64,000 bases of DNA from Streptomyces marianii (lineage in GTDB: Bacteria; Actinomycetota; Actinomycetes; Streptomycetales; Streptomycetaceae): NCBI RefSeq assembly GCF_005795905.1, contig NZ_VAWE01000002.1, positions 274,185 through 338,184 of the forward strand, written 5' to 3'. The translations under genes and the position numbers were made by a program. The notes under the pieces are model-generated. The model was not told the origin of the DNA. It saw only the letters and a program-made list of their open reading frames with translations, and did not search any database. Positions 1-7,695 of this stretch are shown one piece after another. Every line of letters starts with the position of its first letter. The stretch's first letter is position 1.

Positions 1-1
1 A

Positions 2-1408
2 CTCGGCCCCGTCTTCCATGCGTTCCGCCGTGCCGGAAGCGCCGGCGGCCCGAAGTCCTCGCTGCGTGTGGTCGTCACGCCATGGCTCGGGCAGGGCAGC
101 GACAAGCAGCAGGTGACCGGCGCGATGCTGGCCCAGCTCGCGGCCGCCCCCACCGGAGAGCTCGACGCAGAGACCCTCGCGCGCCGCATCCGCAAGTACG
201 TCGCCGACCTCGGGATCGCGCCCGGGGTCACCCCTGCCACCACCAGCAAGCTGCTCCTCGACGCAGTCCGCCCGCGTTCCGAGCCGTTCCAGGACGAGCA
301 GGGGGAATGGAGCTCCCGGCTCCGCGACGGAGCTCTTCCCGGCGGCGACACAGTCGTACCGCCGGCCGCCGGCGCTCGCCACCCACTGACCCGAGAGCTC
401 CAGCAGCGCGGCGAGGTCCTGTGCGAGGAGGAGGACTACAAGTACTGGTCCCGACCCCTCACCGCGGCCGAAGCCGCCATGCCGTACGCCGTCGCCTGCG
501 ACGTGTGCGCCTCGTATCTGTCGGTGACCATGTCACTTCGCCTGCCCGTGGGACCGCTGGAACACCACTCCGACCCGGTCTGGGAGACCAAGTCGGCTCC
601 TGCCGGGCTGTGGTGGTGCGACTTCACCGGCATTGAGGTGGACTCCCTGCTGCCGCACCCTGCGACGTTCCACGGAGAGCACCCCGCCGGGCCCGGCTGG
701 TACGCCACCCCGACCGTCGCCTACATGGTGACCGAGTACGGCTTCGACCCCGGGACCATCACCGAGGCGTATCTGTCGACCATGACGGTGCCGTTCCTCA
801 AGGAGTGGACCAACCGGCTGCGTGAGGCGTACAAGGGCGCTTACGGAGCGCTCGGGCTCACGGACGGCCAGGAGGCAGAGGAGTTCCTTGCCGCCTACGC
901 GGTGCACAAGGACATCGACCCCGGGGACACCGAACGCAGCGACGCCCTGGTGCTCGCCGGCCTCTACAAGGCCATCTACAAGGGCGGCGTCGGAAAGTGG
1001 GCCGACGGGGCCGCCTACCTCGACGAGGAGACCTGGCTGCAGCAGATCGTGTCCAACTGGTCATACCGGCCCGAAGTGCGTTACACCGTCATCTCCGCCG
1101 CCCGCATCGCCAACCACAGGCGCATGCGCAAGACCTACAAGAAGACCGGCCGGGCCCCGTTCGCGGTCAATGTCGACTCCTACCTCTACGCCACCCAGGA
1201 GCCGTCGCCGCTGGAGCTGCTGACACCCGCGGAGAACGGCAAGCCGGTACTCGGCGTTCTGCGCCTGGGAATCGGGCCTGGCCAGTTCAAGCACGAGGCG
1301 AGCATCCCCATGCAGGAAGTCATGGAGCTCCTGAACAGTGACGAGCACCCCTCCCGCCTCACCCACGACTACACCACCGACGGCATCGCCGTAGAAGGAC
1401 AGCCGTGA
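2..1408 (+). CDS. tap: Tap-like telomere-associated protein, N-terminus outside window
   Basis: The frame is open from the first bases, so the gene starts before the window; 468 codons are visible. From memory of the family, the C-terminal half resembles Streptomyces Tap, the protein that binds telomeric 3′ overhangs and recruits the terminal protein: a WYATPTVAY block (codons from base 698), a K-rich KGGVGK block (near 968-997), RPEV then VISAARI (near 1067-1105), an NVDSYLY block (1169-1189) and LGIGPGQFKHE (near 1265-1297). The helix-turn-helix N-terminus expected in Tap would lie upstream. The stop overlaps the tpg start by GTGA, as in the tap-tpg operon. Several blocks sit in the order of family-B DNA polymerase motifs A, B and C (see findings). 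Confidence 0.88.
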   Translation, partial: LGPVFHAFRRAGSAGGPKSSLRVVVTPWLGQGSDKQQVTGAMLAQLAAAPTGELDAETLARRIRKYVADLGIAPGVTPATTSKLLLDAVRPRSEPFQDEQGEWSSRLRDGALPGGDTVVPPAAGARHPLTRELQQRGEVLCEEEDYKYWSRPLTAAEAAMPYAVACDVCASYLSVTMSLRLPVGPLEHHSDPVWETKSAPAGLWWCDFTGIEVDSLLPHPATFHGEHPAGPGWYATPTVAYMVTEYGFDPGTITEAYLSTMTVPFLKEWTNRLREAYKGAYGALGLTDGQEAEEFLAAYAVHKDIDPGDTERSDALVLAGLYKAIYKGGVGKWADGAAYLDEETWLQQIVSNWSYRPEVRYTVISAARIANHRRMRKTYKKTGRAPFAVNVDSYLYATQEPSPLELLTPAENGKPVLGVLRLGIGPGQFKHEASIPMQEVMELLNSDEHPSRLTHDYTTDGIAVEGQP

Positions 1409-2007
1409 CCCCGAACCGAGAGCAAGACGCCAAGCAGGCCGAGCTGACCGAGATGTACTCCCGGGTCAACAAGCTCTTCTACACCTCCAAGCAGGCCCCC
1501 GCGCGCACCACCACTCAGACCGCGCACGCCCTCGAACGGATTTACGGCGGCCAGGCGGCGGCCATGGCCGCCGCCTACAACGTGTCCCCCCGCACCGTTC
1601 GGCGCTGGCTCGACGGAACACGCACCCCGAAGGGCGCGAACGCCGCTCGGCTCCTGCGGGACGCCACCGCCGCGCAGACGACCAAGCGCGGCCGCGAGCG
1701 CCGAGCTCGACAGGCAGAACACCACCGCGGTGACGTCCTGGTGCCGCGCGTCAACAACTTCACGGTCCGCGGCTCGGACGCGATTCGCTCCCGGGACATC
1801 TCCATCTCTCTCAGCGGACGGGACCTCGCCGCCCTCGCGCGAGCGGAGAGCGAGGCGGAGGTCGACGCCATCGTCCAGGCGGGGATCGCCTCGTACTTCA
1901 ACGGCGGGGTCGCTGGAGGCTTCCACCCCGGAGACTTCGGGTACGACGCGGGCTCCGTCGTCTTCAACGTGCCCACGATGACCGGATCCAGCCAGACAAG
2001 CGAATGA
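1405..2007 (+). CDS. tpg: Tpg-like telomere terminal protein
   Basis: 200 aa, GTG start overlapping the tap stop by four bases. A helix-turn-helix region (YNVSPRTVRRWLDG, residues about 53-66) is followed by a basic stretch (RGRERRARQ) and a C-terminal half ending in AGIASYFNGG, GDFGYDAG and SVVFNV. Order and spacing match the Tpg family, which is bonded covalently to the 5′ ends of Streptomyces linear replicons and primes end patching. Position right behind tap is the strongest support. Overall sequence is divergent from chromosomal Tpg and could belong to a plasmid-type subgroup. The residue that links to DNA cannot be named from sequence alone. Confidence 0.85.
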   Translation: MTPNREQDAKQAELTEMYSRVNKLFYTSKQAPARTTTQTAHALERIYGGQAAAMAAAYNVSPRTVRRWLDGTRTPKGANAARLLRDATAAQTTKRGRERRARQAEHHRGDVLVPRVNNFTVRGSDAIRSRDISISLSGRDLAALARAESEAEVDAIVQAGIASYFNGGVAGGFHPGDFGYDAGSVVFNVPTMTGSSQTSE

Positions 2008-2489
2008 CGCACGGGCGGCCCCTGTCGGACGCTGGCATGCCGCCGGTGTCAGAGCGTGCAGGCACACTGGAAGCCATGGCGACATCGGCCGAGCCCGACC
2101 TCACGAGGATCCTTCCCGCCCTACCGGACCGCGACCAGGAGGACGGCGTGATCCGCTGGGGGAGATGGGAACCTGCCATCGAAGCCACGCACATAGACCC
2201 CTCCTGCCCCACGTGTGCCTTCCCCGGCCCTCTGTCGACCGCCTCCGGCCAGACCTGGTACACGCCCGAGCCGACCCTGGCCCGTGCCCGGAGATCCTCT
2301 TCCGGACAGGCGTCCCAGTGGGTGCGCGTCCAGCACAGGCCGTACTGGTGCAACACCCACTACGCGGTGCGGTGCCCGCAGTGCGACGAGATGCGGGTCT
2401 ACCGGCGGGACGGCTGGGTCGAGATCCACTACCGGCCGCCCACCACGGAGCGTGCCGTGCCACCGACGGACGACAACGTCCTCTTCTAG
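2004..2489 (+). CDS. small zinc-binding protein of unknown function
   Basis: 161 aa from an ATG that overlaps the tpg stop (ATGA); an ATG at 2076 is an alternative start and would give 137 aa. Neither has a strong ribosome binding site. Paired cysteines (CPTC near residue 68; CNTH and CPQC near 120-130) suggest a zinc ribbon. The coupled start places it in the tap-tpg transcript, so a role in end maintenance is possible but unproven. No known family recognised. Confidence 0.6.
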   Translation: MTHGRPLSDAGMPPVSERAGTLEAMATSAEPDLTRILPALPDRDQEDGVIRWGRWEPAIEATHIDPSCPTCAFPGPLSTASGQTWYTPEPTLARARRSSSGQASQWVRVQHRPYWCNTHYAVRCPQCDEMRVYRRDGWVEIHYRPPTTERAVPPTDDNVLF

Positions 2490-2581
2490 CGGCCGGCCGG
2501 TCTCTCCCGGAAGGGCACCACGCCAGGGCTGAAGCCGTTCAGGGAAGGGCGACCAGGACCGCGCCCGCTCGTCTTTGTGCC

Positions 2582-2914
2582 TCAGAGCGACGGCGATCCG
2601 CCGACGAGCGTTGCCCGTGCTTCGAGGGCGCGGCTCAGGAGCGCGGCCTCGCCGGGGTCGACGATCAGAGGAGCACCGGACCGAGGAGGGGCCGCCGTGG
2701 GGATCGGGACCTGGCCGCGGCCAAGGCCTGAGGCCAGGGACACGATCTGATCCGAGCTCAGGGAGTGGCGGACGAGGATGTCGACGCCGCTGAGGGAGAC
2801 GCGGAAGGTGAGCAGGGCGCCGAAGCGCACCTCGATGACGTTGCCGCTGAACATGACCTCGGCGAGTTCTGCGGTGGTGCGTTCGGTGTCGTGGAGATCG
2901 TCGGGCGCGGTCAT
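2582..2914 (-). CDS. hypothetical protein, 110 aa
   Basis: Start chosen at ATG 2914 (GGAG six to nine bases upstream); the frame is open further upstream but that part overlaps the next gene and has a biased, non-protein-like composition. Alternating strands such as VIEVRFGALLTFRVSLSGVDI suggest a small beta-rich fold. It is second in a two-gene minus unit behind 2964-3407 with a 49-base gap. Function unknown. Confidence 0.6.
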   Translation of the reverse strand: MTAPDDLHDTERTTAELAEVMFSGNVIEVRFGALLTFRVSLSGVDILVRHSLSSDQIVSLASGLGRGQVPIPTAAPPRSGAPLIVDPGEAALLSRALEARATLVGGSPSL

Positions 2915-2963
2915 GCAGCTCCAGCTCTGTGAGGCGGTTGGTGTCGGCGGGCGGGGTACGACG

Positions 2964-3407
2964 TCAGGTCGCGCGGTCGTCGGGGATGTACGGGCTGCGG
3001 AAGCGGGCGGGGACCTGTCCGGGCGGGGTGCCCGGACCGGGCGCATCGGCAGGGCCGTGGCTGGAGCGGCTCCAGTAGGACAGAGCGAGGGCCGTGACCG
3101 AGTCGTTGCGCTCTTCACGGGTGGCCCAGGCCTCGACGCTTACGTCGCCCTCCGTGTAGACCACGAGTGCATAGCAGATTTCGAACGGAGAGTCGTACAA
3201 GGCCACCGCCTCGTAGGGCCAGTTGCTCAGGTCCCATCCGTCGCTTCCCCAGTCACGGACGCCGGTCCATCCCCACGGCGCCAGGTGCGCCAGCCAGTCA
3301 GCGGCGTCACCGCCGTCGTGGAAGTCCTCCGGCAGGAAGGGGAGAAGCTCCAGGGGGACGGGGCCGGAGGTGAACGGGCGGTCGTCGGGGTACGAGGTGT
3401 CAGCCAA
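2964..3407 (-). CDS. hypothetical acidic protein, 147 aa
   Basis: Starts MADTSYPDDRP; aromatic and acidic (several WGW/DWG/WDLSNW segments), about 40 proline-rich residues at the C-terminus. First gene of a minus unit read from the promoter at 3453-3494, which lies 46 bases upstream. No known domain recognised; the Trp/Asp-rich core suggests a compact globular protein. Confidence 0.7.
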   Translation of the reverse strand: MADTSYPDDRPFTSGPVPLELLPFLPEDFHDGGDAADWLAHLAPWGWTGVRDWGSDGWDLSNWPYEAVALYDSPFEICYALVVYTEGDVSVEAWATREERNDSVTALALSYWSRSSHGPADAPGPGTPPGQVPARFRSPYIPDDRAT

Positions 3408-3452
3408 GGCGGTCTCTCTGCTCAGAGGGAGGGCCGATATCAGCCATGTATA

Positions 3453-3494
3453 AATGTACCAAACAGGTAGATCTAAAGCAAGTTATAAGGGTCA
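3453..3494 (-). promoter_or_regulatory. box-class promoter P1 (minus)
   Basis: Read on the minus strand: box TGACCCTTATAAC, directly followed by −35 TTGCTT, 17-bp spacer, −10 TACATT. It drives 3407-2582. It lies back to back with P2; the two boxes are 21 bp apart. Confidence 0.75.
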
Positions 3495-3515
3495 TTGGGT
3501 GGCTGCGCCCACTTG

Positions 3516-3557
3516 TGACGCTAATAACTTGACGTGGAGGTTTGTTGTTGGTACATT
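3516..3557 (+). promoter_or_regulatory. box-class promoter P2 (plus)
   Basis: Box TGACGCTAATAAC, −35 TTGACG, 17-bp spacer, −10 TACATT. The next plus gene begins at 3985, so transcripts would carry a leader of about 420 bases (3565-3984). No clear riboswitch or gene was seen in that leader. Confidence 0.75.
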
Positions 3558-3984
3558 CTTCGTGTCGGAAGCGAGGCTCTGGCCGTGCAACAGCAGGGTC
3601 CGCGGCCGTACCGCGCGGCAAGGTTCAACCCCTTCGCCGGCCCGACAGCGAAATCCCCGTGCAACGGAGATTCAACGGTTGGTAGTGTCCCGGCTGCGGG
3701 GCGGCTCCGATACGTGCTTCCTTCTCACTCTCTTTGGAAAAGACTCAGCGCGTTCACTTTCCGCCCCGCTTCCGAGAGCCTCACACCGTGCCCTGCACGA
3801 ACAACAGGTGCCTTTGCTGCGCCCGTTGATCGCGATGAGATCGAACTTTCGGCAACGCCGAGCGGCTCTCAGGTGCTTACCCCTCCCCGGGACAGAGCCC
3901 CGTCCGCCTCGGCTCACGTAGACGAAGCCCTGGAGACCAGGGCCCTGGAGACCCGGAACCCGCCGGGACAGGGGGAGGACGGCA

Positions 3985-6588
3985 ATGACGATCACGACCA
4001 TCACCACCACCAGCGGAGTCCGTCGCAGCCTGGCCGCAACGCTCCTTTCCCGTCGTGGATCCGTCTACCTGAACCCCCAGGCCTCGCCGGCCTCCTCGCC
4101 CGCTGGCTCCCTCGCCGGCATCACCCTGCTGGAAGCCGACCTCATCGAGCGCGGCTTCCTGCTGTCGAACGAGCTTCGCCAGGTACTCGCTGGCTGCAGC
4201 GACACACGGCTCGCCACCATCGGCCGGGCCCTGACGGACGACATCGACGCAGCGCTCGGCGCGGACCGCGACCACACCCCTCTGTTCCGCAGCTTTCCGG
4301 CCAGCACTCCCACCGACACCCTCGCCCTCTACGTCGACCGGGTGCTGACTGTTCTCCTCCAGAGCCCCGAGCAGCCGTGCGTGCTGTGCGGCTCGACCGC
4401 CACCGTCCACCCGGTCGCCCCGTGCGCGCACCTGGTCTGCACGGCGTGCTTCGACGGTGCCGACCTCGCAGCCTGCCCGATCTGCCAGTGCCGCATCAAC
4501 GCGAACGACCCCTTCCTGCGCCCGCAGCACCACCGGCCCATCGCCGGGACGCGCCGCGCCCTCCCCGACCGGCTGCGCGTCCTCACCCACGGCGGTGACC
4601 TCGCGGACCGCAAGGCCGACGCCGCAGCCGAACTCGCCGGCCTCCTCTCGCGTACCAGCGCGCTCAGCCCGCAGGACACCGACGACCTCGTCACCCTCCT
4701 CGACGAGGCGGGCGACCGCACCGACCTGACGTGGCTGCCCGAGACCATCCCCGCACGCGAGACCAAGGCCCGCGTTCTGGCCTGGCTCCTCAATGACCCC
4801 GACCAGTACCAGGCTGTCCTTCCGGCCGTGACCGCCCGCATCACCACGGCCACCGACATCCTGCGCCTGGAGGCAGTCCGCTCCGGCGGCGACGCCGGAC
4901 TGGTCACCCCCACCCGCTTCACCGCCATCCCGCGGCCGCTGCGCCGCGCCCTCCTGCAGGCCCTCGAAGGCCTCGACGTGAACCTGGTCGCGGAGGACAT
5001 GCGCCGCCACGCCCAGGCGTGGAAGCACCTGGCCGAGCGGCTGCACCCCTTCGAGTACGCCACCCGCTACCCGCAGACCGCCCTCGCCATCGCCGCCCTG
5101 CGCGAGACCAAGCTCACCGACGACGTCCTCTCCCACACCCTGCGGACGACGGCGCGCCGGGTCCCGGCCGCCAGCACCAACCGCCCGAAGGTCACCCTCG
5201 CACTCTGGTCCGCCCAGGTGGAGACGGCCTTCGCCGAGAGCGACGTTCCCCGTGCGCTGACCCTGCTCGCCCAGCGGCCCGGCGAACTGCTCCGCCGTCT
5301 GGACCACGTTCTGCGCACGGCCGCAGACGACCACACCCAGCGCGTCCTCGACGTCCTGGAACAGGCAGCCCCCCGCGTCGCACCGGCCGTACTCCTGTCG
5401 GCGCTCGGAGAGATCCGCACCCGGACCCGGAAGGGAACCGAGCGGGTCTTCTTCCCCAAGGGCGGCAACGCCAAGGCACACATCGTCGCGGACGAGCGCG
5501 ACCCGCTCCCGGGCGCCGTCGTCGACCGCGCCGTCTCCATCCTGACCGGCGAGATTCTGCGCCGCGCGGGCCGGCTCACCCCGGCGGACACCGCCGTCAT
5601 CGACGCCGGCCTGGACGGCATGATCGCACCGTTCGCCGAGCGGACCGCCTCGCGCGCCCTGGTCACCCTGCCGCGCGGCAGCGAACTGCCCCTGCCCGAC
5701 GGACGCACCGTCCGCCTCTTCCTCCACTGGATGGAGAGCGCCGACTCCGGGCGCACCGACCTGGACCTGTCCACGGCGATGTTCAACGATGCCTGGCAGC
5801 ACGTCGGCACCTGCGACTACACCCGGCTCCGCTTCGCCGGAGCAGCGGCCGTTCACTCCGGCGACCTGCAGAGCGCCCCCGCCCCGCAGGGCGCCAGCGA
5901 GTTCGTCGACCTCGACCTCGACCAGCTGGCCGCCGCAGGGGTTCGCTACCTCGTCGCTGCGGTCTTCTCCTACAACAACGTGCCCTTCGACGAACTCGCC
6001 GAAGCCTTCGCCGGATTCATGTCCCGCGACGAGGACGGCAACACCGGGGCGGTCTTCGACCCGCGCCAGGTCGAACAGCGCTTCGACCTGACCGGCCAGG
6101 CCCGCGCCAGCGTCCCCCTGCTGATCGACGTCCAGGGGCGCACCATGCGTTGGCTCGACATCGTCCGCGGCGTGACCGGCACGCACCACGCCGTCCACCG
6201 GCACGCGAACGACCTCGCCACCCTCGGGGAGGGCCTGACCAGTCTGTTCACCTCCGGCGCCCGTGTCGGACTCGGTGAACTCGCCACCTGGCAGGCAGCT
6301 GCACGGGCCACGAACGTCGTCCTCCGTCACCTCGACGGCTCCACCACCACCTACCAGCGCCACCCGGAGGAGACCACCACGGACTTCGCCGCACGCATCG
6401 GTACTGCGCACACCGACCGGCAGCTCGACCTGGACACCACCGACGTGGATCTCGCGTACCTGGTGCGCGGCGACCTGCCCCTGGCCGAGGGCGCGGAGGC
6501 ATACGCCCTGTACCCGGCCGGGCTCGACGCCCGCCAGGTGCGCCTGCTCGGAGCCTCCGATCTTGTCTCCGCGCTCGTGCCGCAGTAG
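3985..6588 (+). CDS. RING-finger protein with TerD-like domain (MXAN_6230/SCO0854 type)
   Basis: 867 aa. Residues 132-167 form a textbook C3HC4 RING: Cys132, Cys135, Cys147, His149, Cys152, Cys155, Cys164, Cys167. The middle is alpha-helical. Around residues 570-690 a TerD-like beta domain is indicated by LPLPDGRTVRLFLHW and RTDLDLSTAMF, a signature of tellurite/stress Ter proteins that bind calcium. Length and layout fit the actinobacterial/myxobacterial family with that name. RING domains in eukaryotes recruit ubiquitin-conjugating enzymes; no such enzyme is seen here, so the role is open. Start ATG has GGGGGAGGA upstream. A strong hairpin terminator follows. Confidence 0.85.
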   Translation: MTITTITTTSGVRRSLAATLLSRRGSVYLNPQASPASSPAGSLAGITLLEADLIERGFLLSNELRQVLAGCSDTRLATIGRALTDDIDAALGADRDHTPLFRSFPASTPTDTLALYVDRVLTVLLQSPEQPCVLCGSTATVHPVAPCAHLVCTACFDGADLAACPICQCRINANDPFLRPQHHRPIAGTRRALPDRLRVLTHGGDLADRKADAAAELAGLLSRTSALSPQDTDDLVTLLDEAGDRTDLTWLPETIPARETKARVLAWLLNDPDQYQAVLPAVTARITTATDILRLEAVRSGGDAGLVTPTRFTAIPRPLRRALLQALEGLDVNLVAEDMRRHAQAWKHLAERLHPFEYATRYPQTALAIAALRETKLTDDVLSHTLRTTARRVPAASTNRPKVTLALWSAQVETAFAESDVPRALTLLAQRPGELLRRLDHVLRTAADDHTQRVLDVLEQAAPRVAPAVLLSALGEIRTRTRKGTERVFFPKGGNAKAHIVADERDPLPGAVVDRAVSILTGEILRRAGRLTPADTAVIDAGLDGMIAPFAERTASRALVTLPRGSELPLPDGRTVRLFLHWMESADSGRTDLDLSTAMFNDAWQHVGTCDYTRLRFAGAAAVHSGDLQSAPAPQGASEFVDLDLDQLAAAGVRYLVAAVFSYNNVPFDELAEAFAGFMSRDEDGNTGAVFDPRQVEQRFDLTGQARASVPLLIDVQGRTMRWLDIVRGVTGTHHAVHRHANDLATLGEGLTSLFTSGARVGLGELATWQAAARATNVVLRHLDGSTTTYQRHPEETTTDFAARIGTAHTDRQLDLDTTDVDLAYLVRGDLPLAEGAEAYALYPAGLDARQVRLLGASDLVSALVPQ

Positions 6589-6610
6589 CGGTCAGCCGGC
6601 GAACGGCATG

Positions 6611-6653
6611 AGCCCTTGAGGGACGCCCGCTCCACGCGGGCCCCTCAAGGGCT
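6611..6653 (+). terminator. rho-independent-type hairpin
   Basis: Perfect 12-bp stem AGCCCTTGAGGG / CCCTCAAGGGCT enclosing a 19-base loop with its own short stem, 22 bases after the 6588 stop and before the convergent gene ending at 6675; likely acts in both directions. Confidence 0.8.
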
Positions 6654-6674
6654 TTGGTGTGCGAACGCCGTCCC

Positions 6675-6977
6675 TCACCGAGGCTCACGTCGGGCCGCGC
6701 GGACGGCCATCACGTACGCCGAAGCGGTGAACAGCGCGCGCCAGCCGGAAAGGCAGAGCCCCACAAGGCCAGCCACCTGCGCGAACAGAAGGAGCAGGCT
6801 CACGGTCGGCACGAGGACAACCGGCACGGCCCCGCCGGCGACCGCGGCAAGCACGATCGGGCCGCCCCGCAGGACGCCGACGTAGAAGACAAGGCACCCG
6901 GCGAGGCCGCCCCAAGCCGCCAACACGAGTCCAGGACGGCTGCAGTGTGCAGACTCGCCTGCTGACCATTCCTTCAT
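6675..6977 (-). CDS. small membrane protein, 100 aa
   Basis: Three hydrophobic segments (about residues 17-37, 40-60 and 60-80: LVLAAWGGLAGCLVFYVGV, IVLAAVAGGAVPVVLV, LLLLFAQVAGLVGLC), basic C-terminus. Tail of a two-gene minus unit with the membrane protein at 7057-7371. Function unknown. Confidence 0.65.
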   Translation of the reverse strand: MKEWSAGESAHCSRPGLVLAAWGGLAGCLVFYVGVLRGGPIVLAAVAGGAVPVVLVPTVSLLLLFAQVAGLVGLCLSGWRALFTASAYVMAVRAARREPR

Positions 6978-7056
6978 GCCCTACCTGACGTCTGAGCGCC
7001 CCGGGCGGCCCGGCGCTTCTGAGACGTTGGCGGCAAGAAGGTCTGCCAGCGGGCGG

Positions 7057-7371
7057 TCAACTGCCGCTCCGCGTACCCGGAAGCCGCCGGGCCACCGCGC
7101 GCCCGACGCGACCCAACCCCATCCCGATGACGGCGATGACGAACACGCCGAACAGCCGCTCCGCGAGCAGGTACCTGCTCGCCAGCGGCTGCCACACCAC
7201 AGGCAGCAACAAGAGCAGCACCCGCATCGGGGCCAAGCGGCCCCGCCCGACCAAGGGTTGCTCCGGCGGGCGTGTGAACAAGACGCCGCTGGGACTGGTG
7301 CATGTGATCGCCGCGCCCATTACCAGTGGCAGCAGGATGGTCAGCAACACGTCGAGCATGGCGACGATCAC
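7057..7371 (-). CDS. small membrane protein, 104 aa
   Basis: Begins MIVAMLDVLLTILLPLVMG; three hydrophobic segments separated by short basic loops, and an Arg-rich C-terminus. The final 26 residues (GLGRVGRAVARRLPG) look like a cytosolic tail. Sits 79 bases before the other membrane protein. Family not recognised. Confidence 0.6.
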   Translation of the reverse strand: MIVAMLDVLLTILLPLVMGAAITCTSPSGVLFTRPPEQPLVGRGRLAPMRVLLLLLPVVWQPLASRYLLAERLFGVFVIAVIGMGLGRVGRAVARRLPGTRSGS

Positions 7372-7695
7372 AGAGGGTCTCCTCGAAGTCGAGAGTTTTG
7401 CGGCCGGGGCCTCTTCTCCACCCCGACGCCATGACTCTCATCGCAGGCAGCTGTGGACAGCGTCCGAGGCTCCGGATTGCGGCAATGCCGGTGATGCCGA
7501 GCAGAGGGTACGGGTGAAGGAGCGAGCCTCGTCCTGCGCGTGTCGGAGGCGACGCCGCTGCACGTCCTGCCGATCGTGTGAAGGCCGGCGGCACCAGGGA
7601 GATCGCCCCGCGGCCCGGTCGCGGTCCAGTCGTAGCCTCCCCACGACGCCCGGCATCAAGGTCGTCACCGTGCGGCCAGCCTTCTCACGGGTAGC
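7372..7695. other. intergenic stretch without clear gene
   Basis: 324 bases between the membrane-protein gene and the end of the 1514-aa gene. Short frames exist on both strands but none has protein-like composition plus a start signal. Nothing else seen. Confidence 0.5.

Noticed and set aside
1..2. Telomere sequence at the left edge
   Set aside because: The window opens inside tap; no terminal palindromes are present.
3877..6411. 844-codon open frame on the minus strand opposite the RING/TerD gene
   Set aside because: Shadow of the plus gene; Gly/Val/Arg-biased composition and no domain, while the plus frame has RING and TerD motifs.
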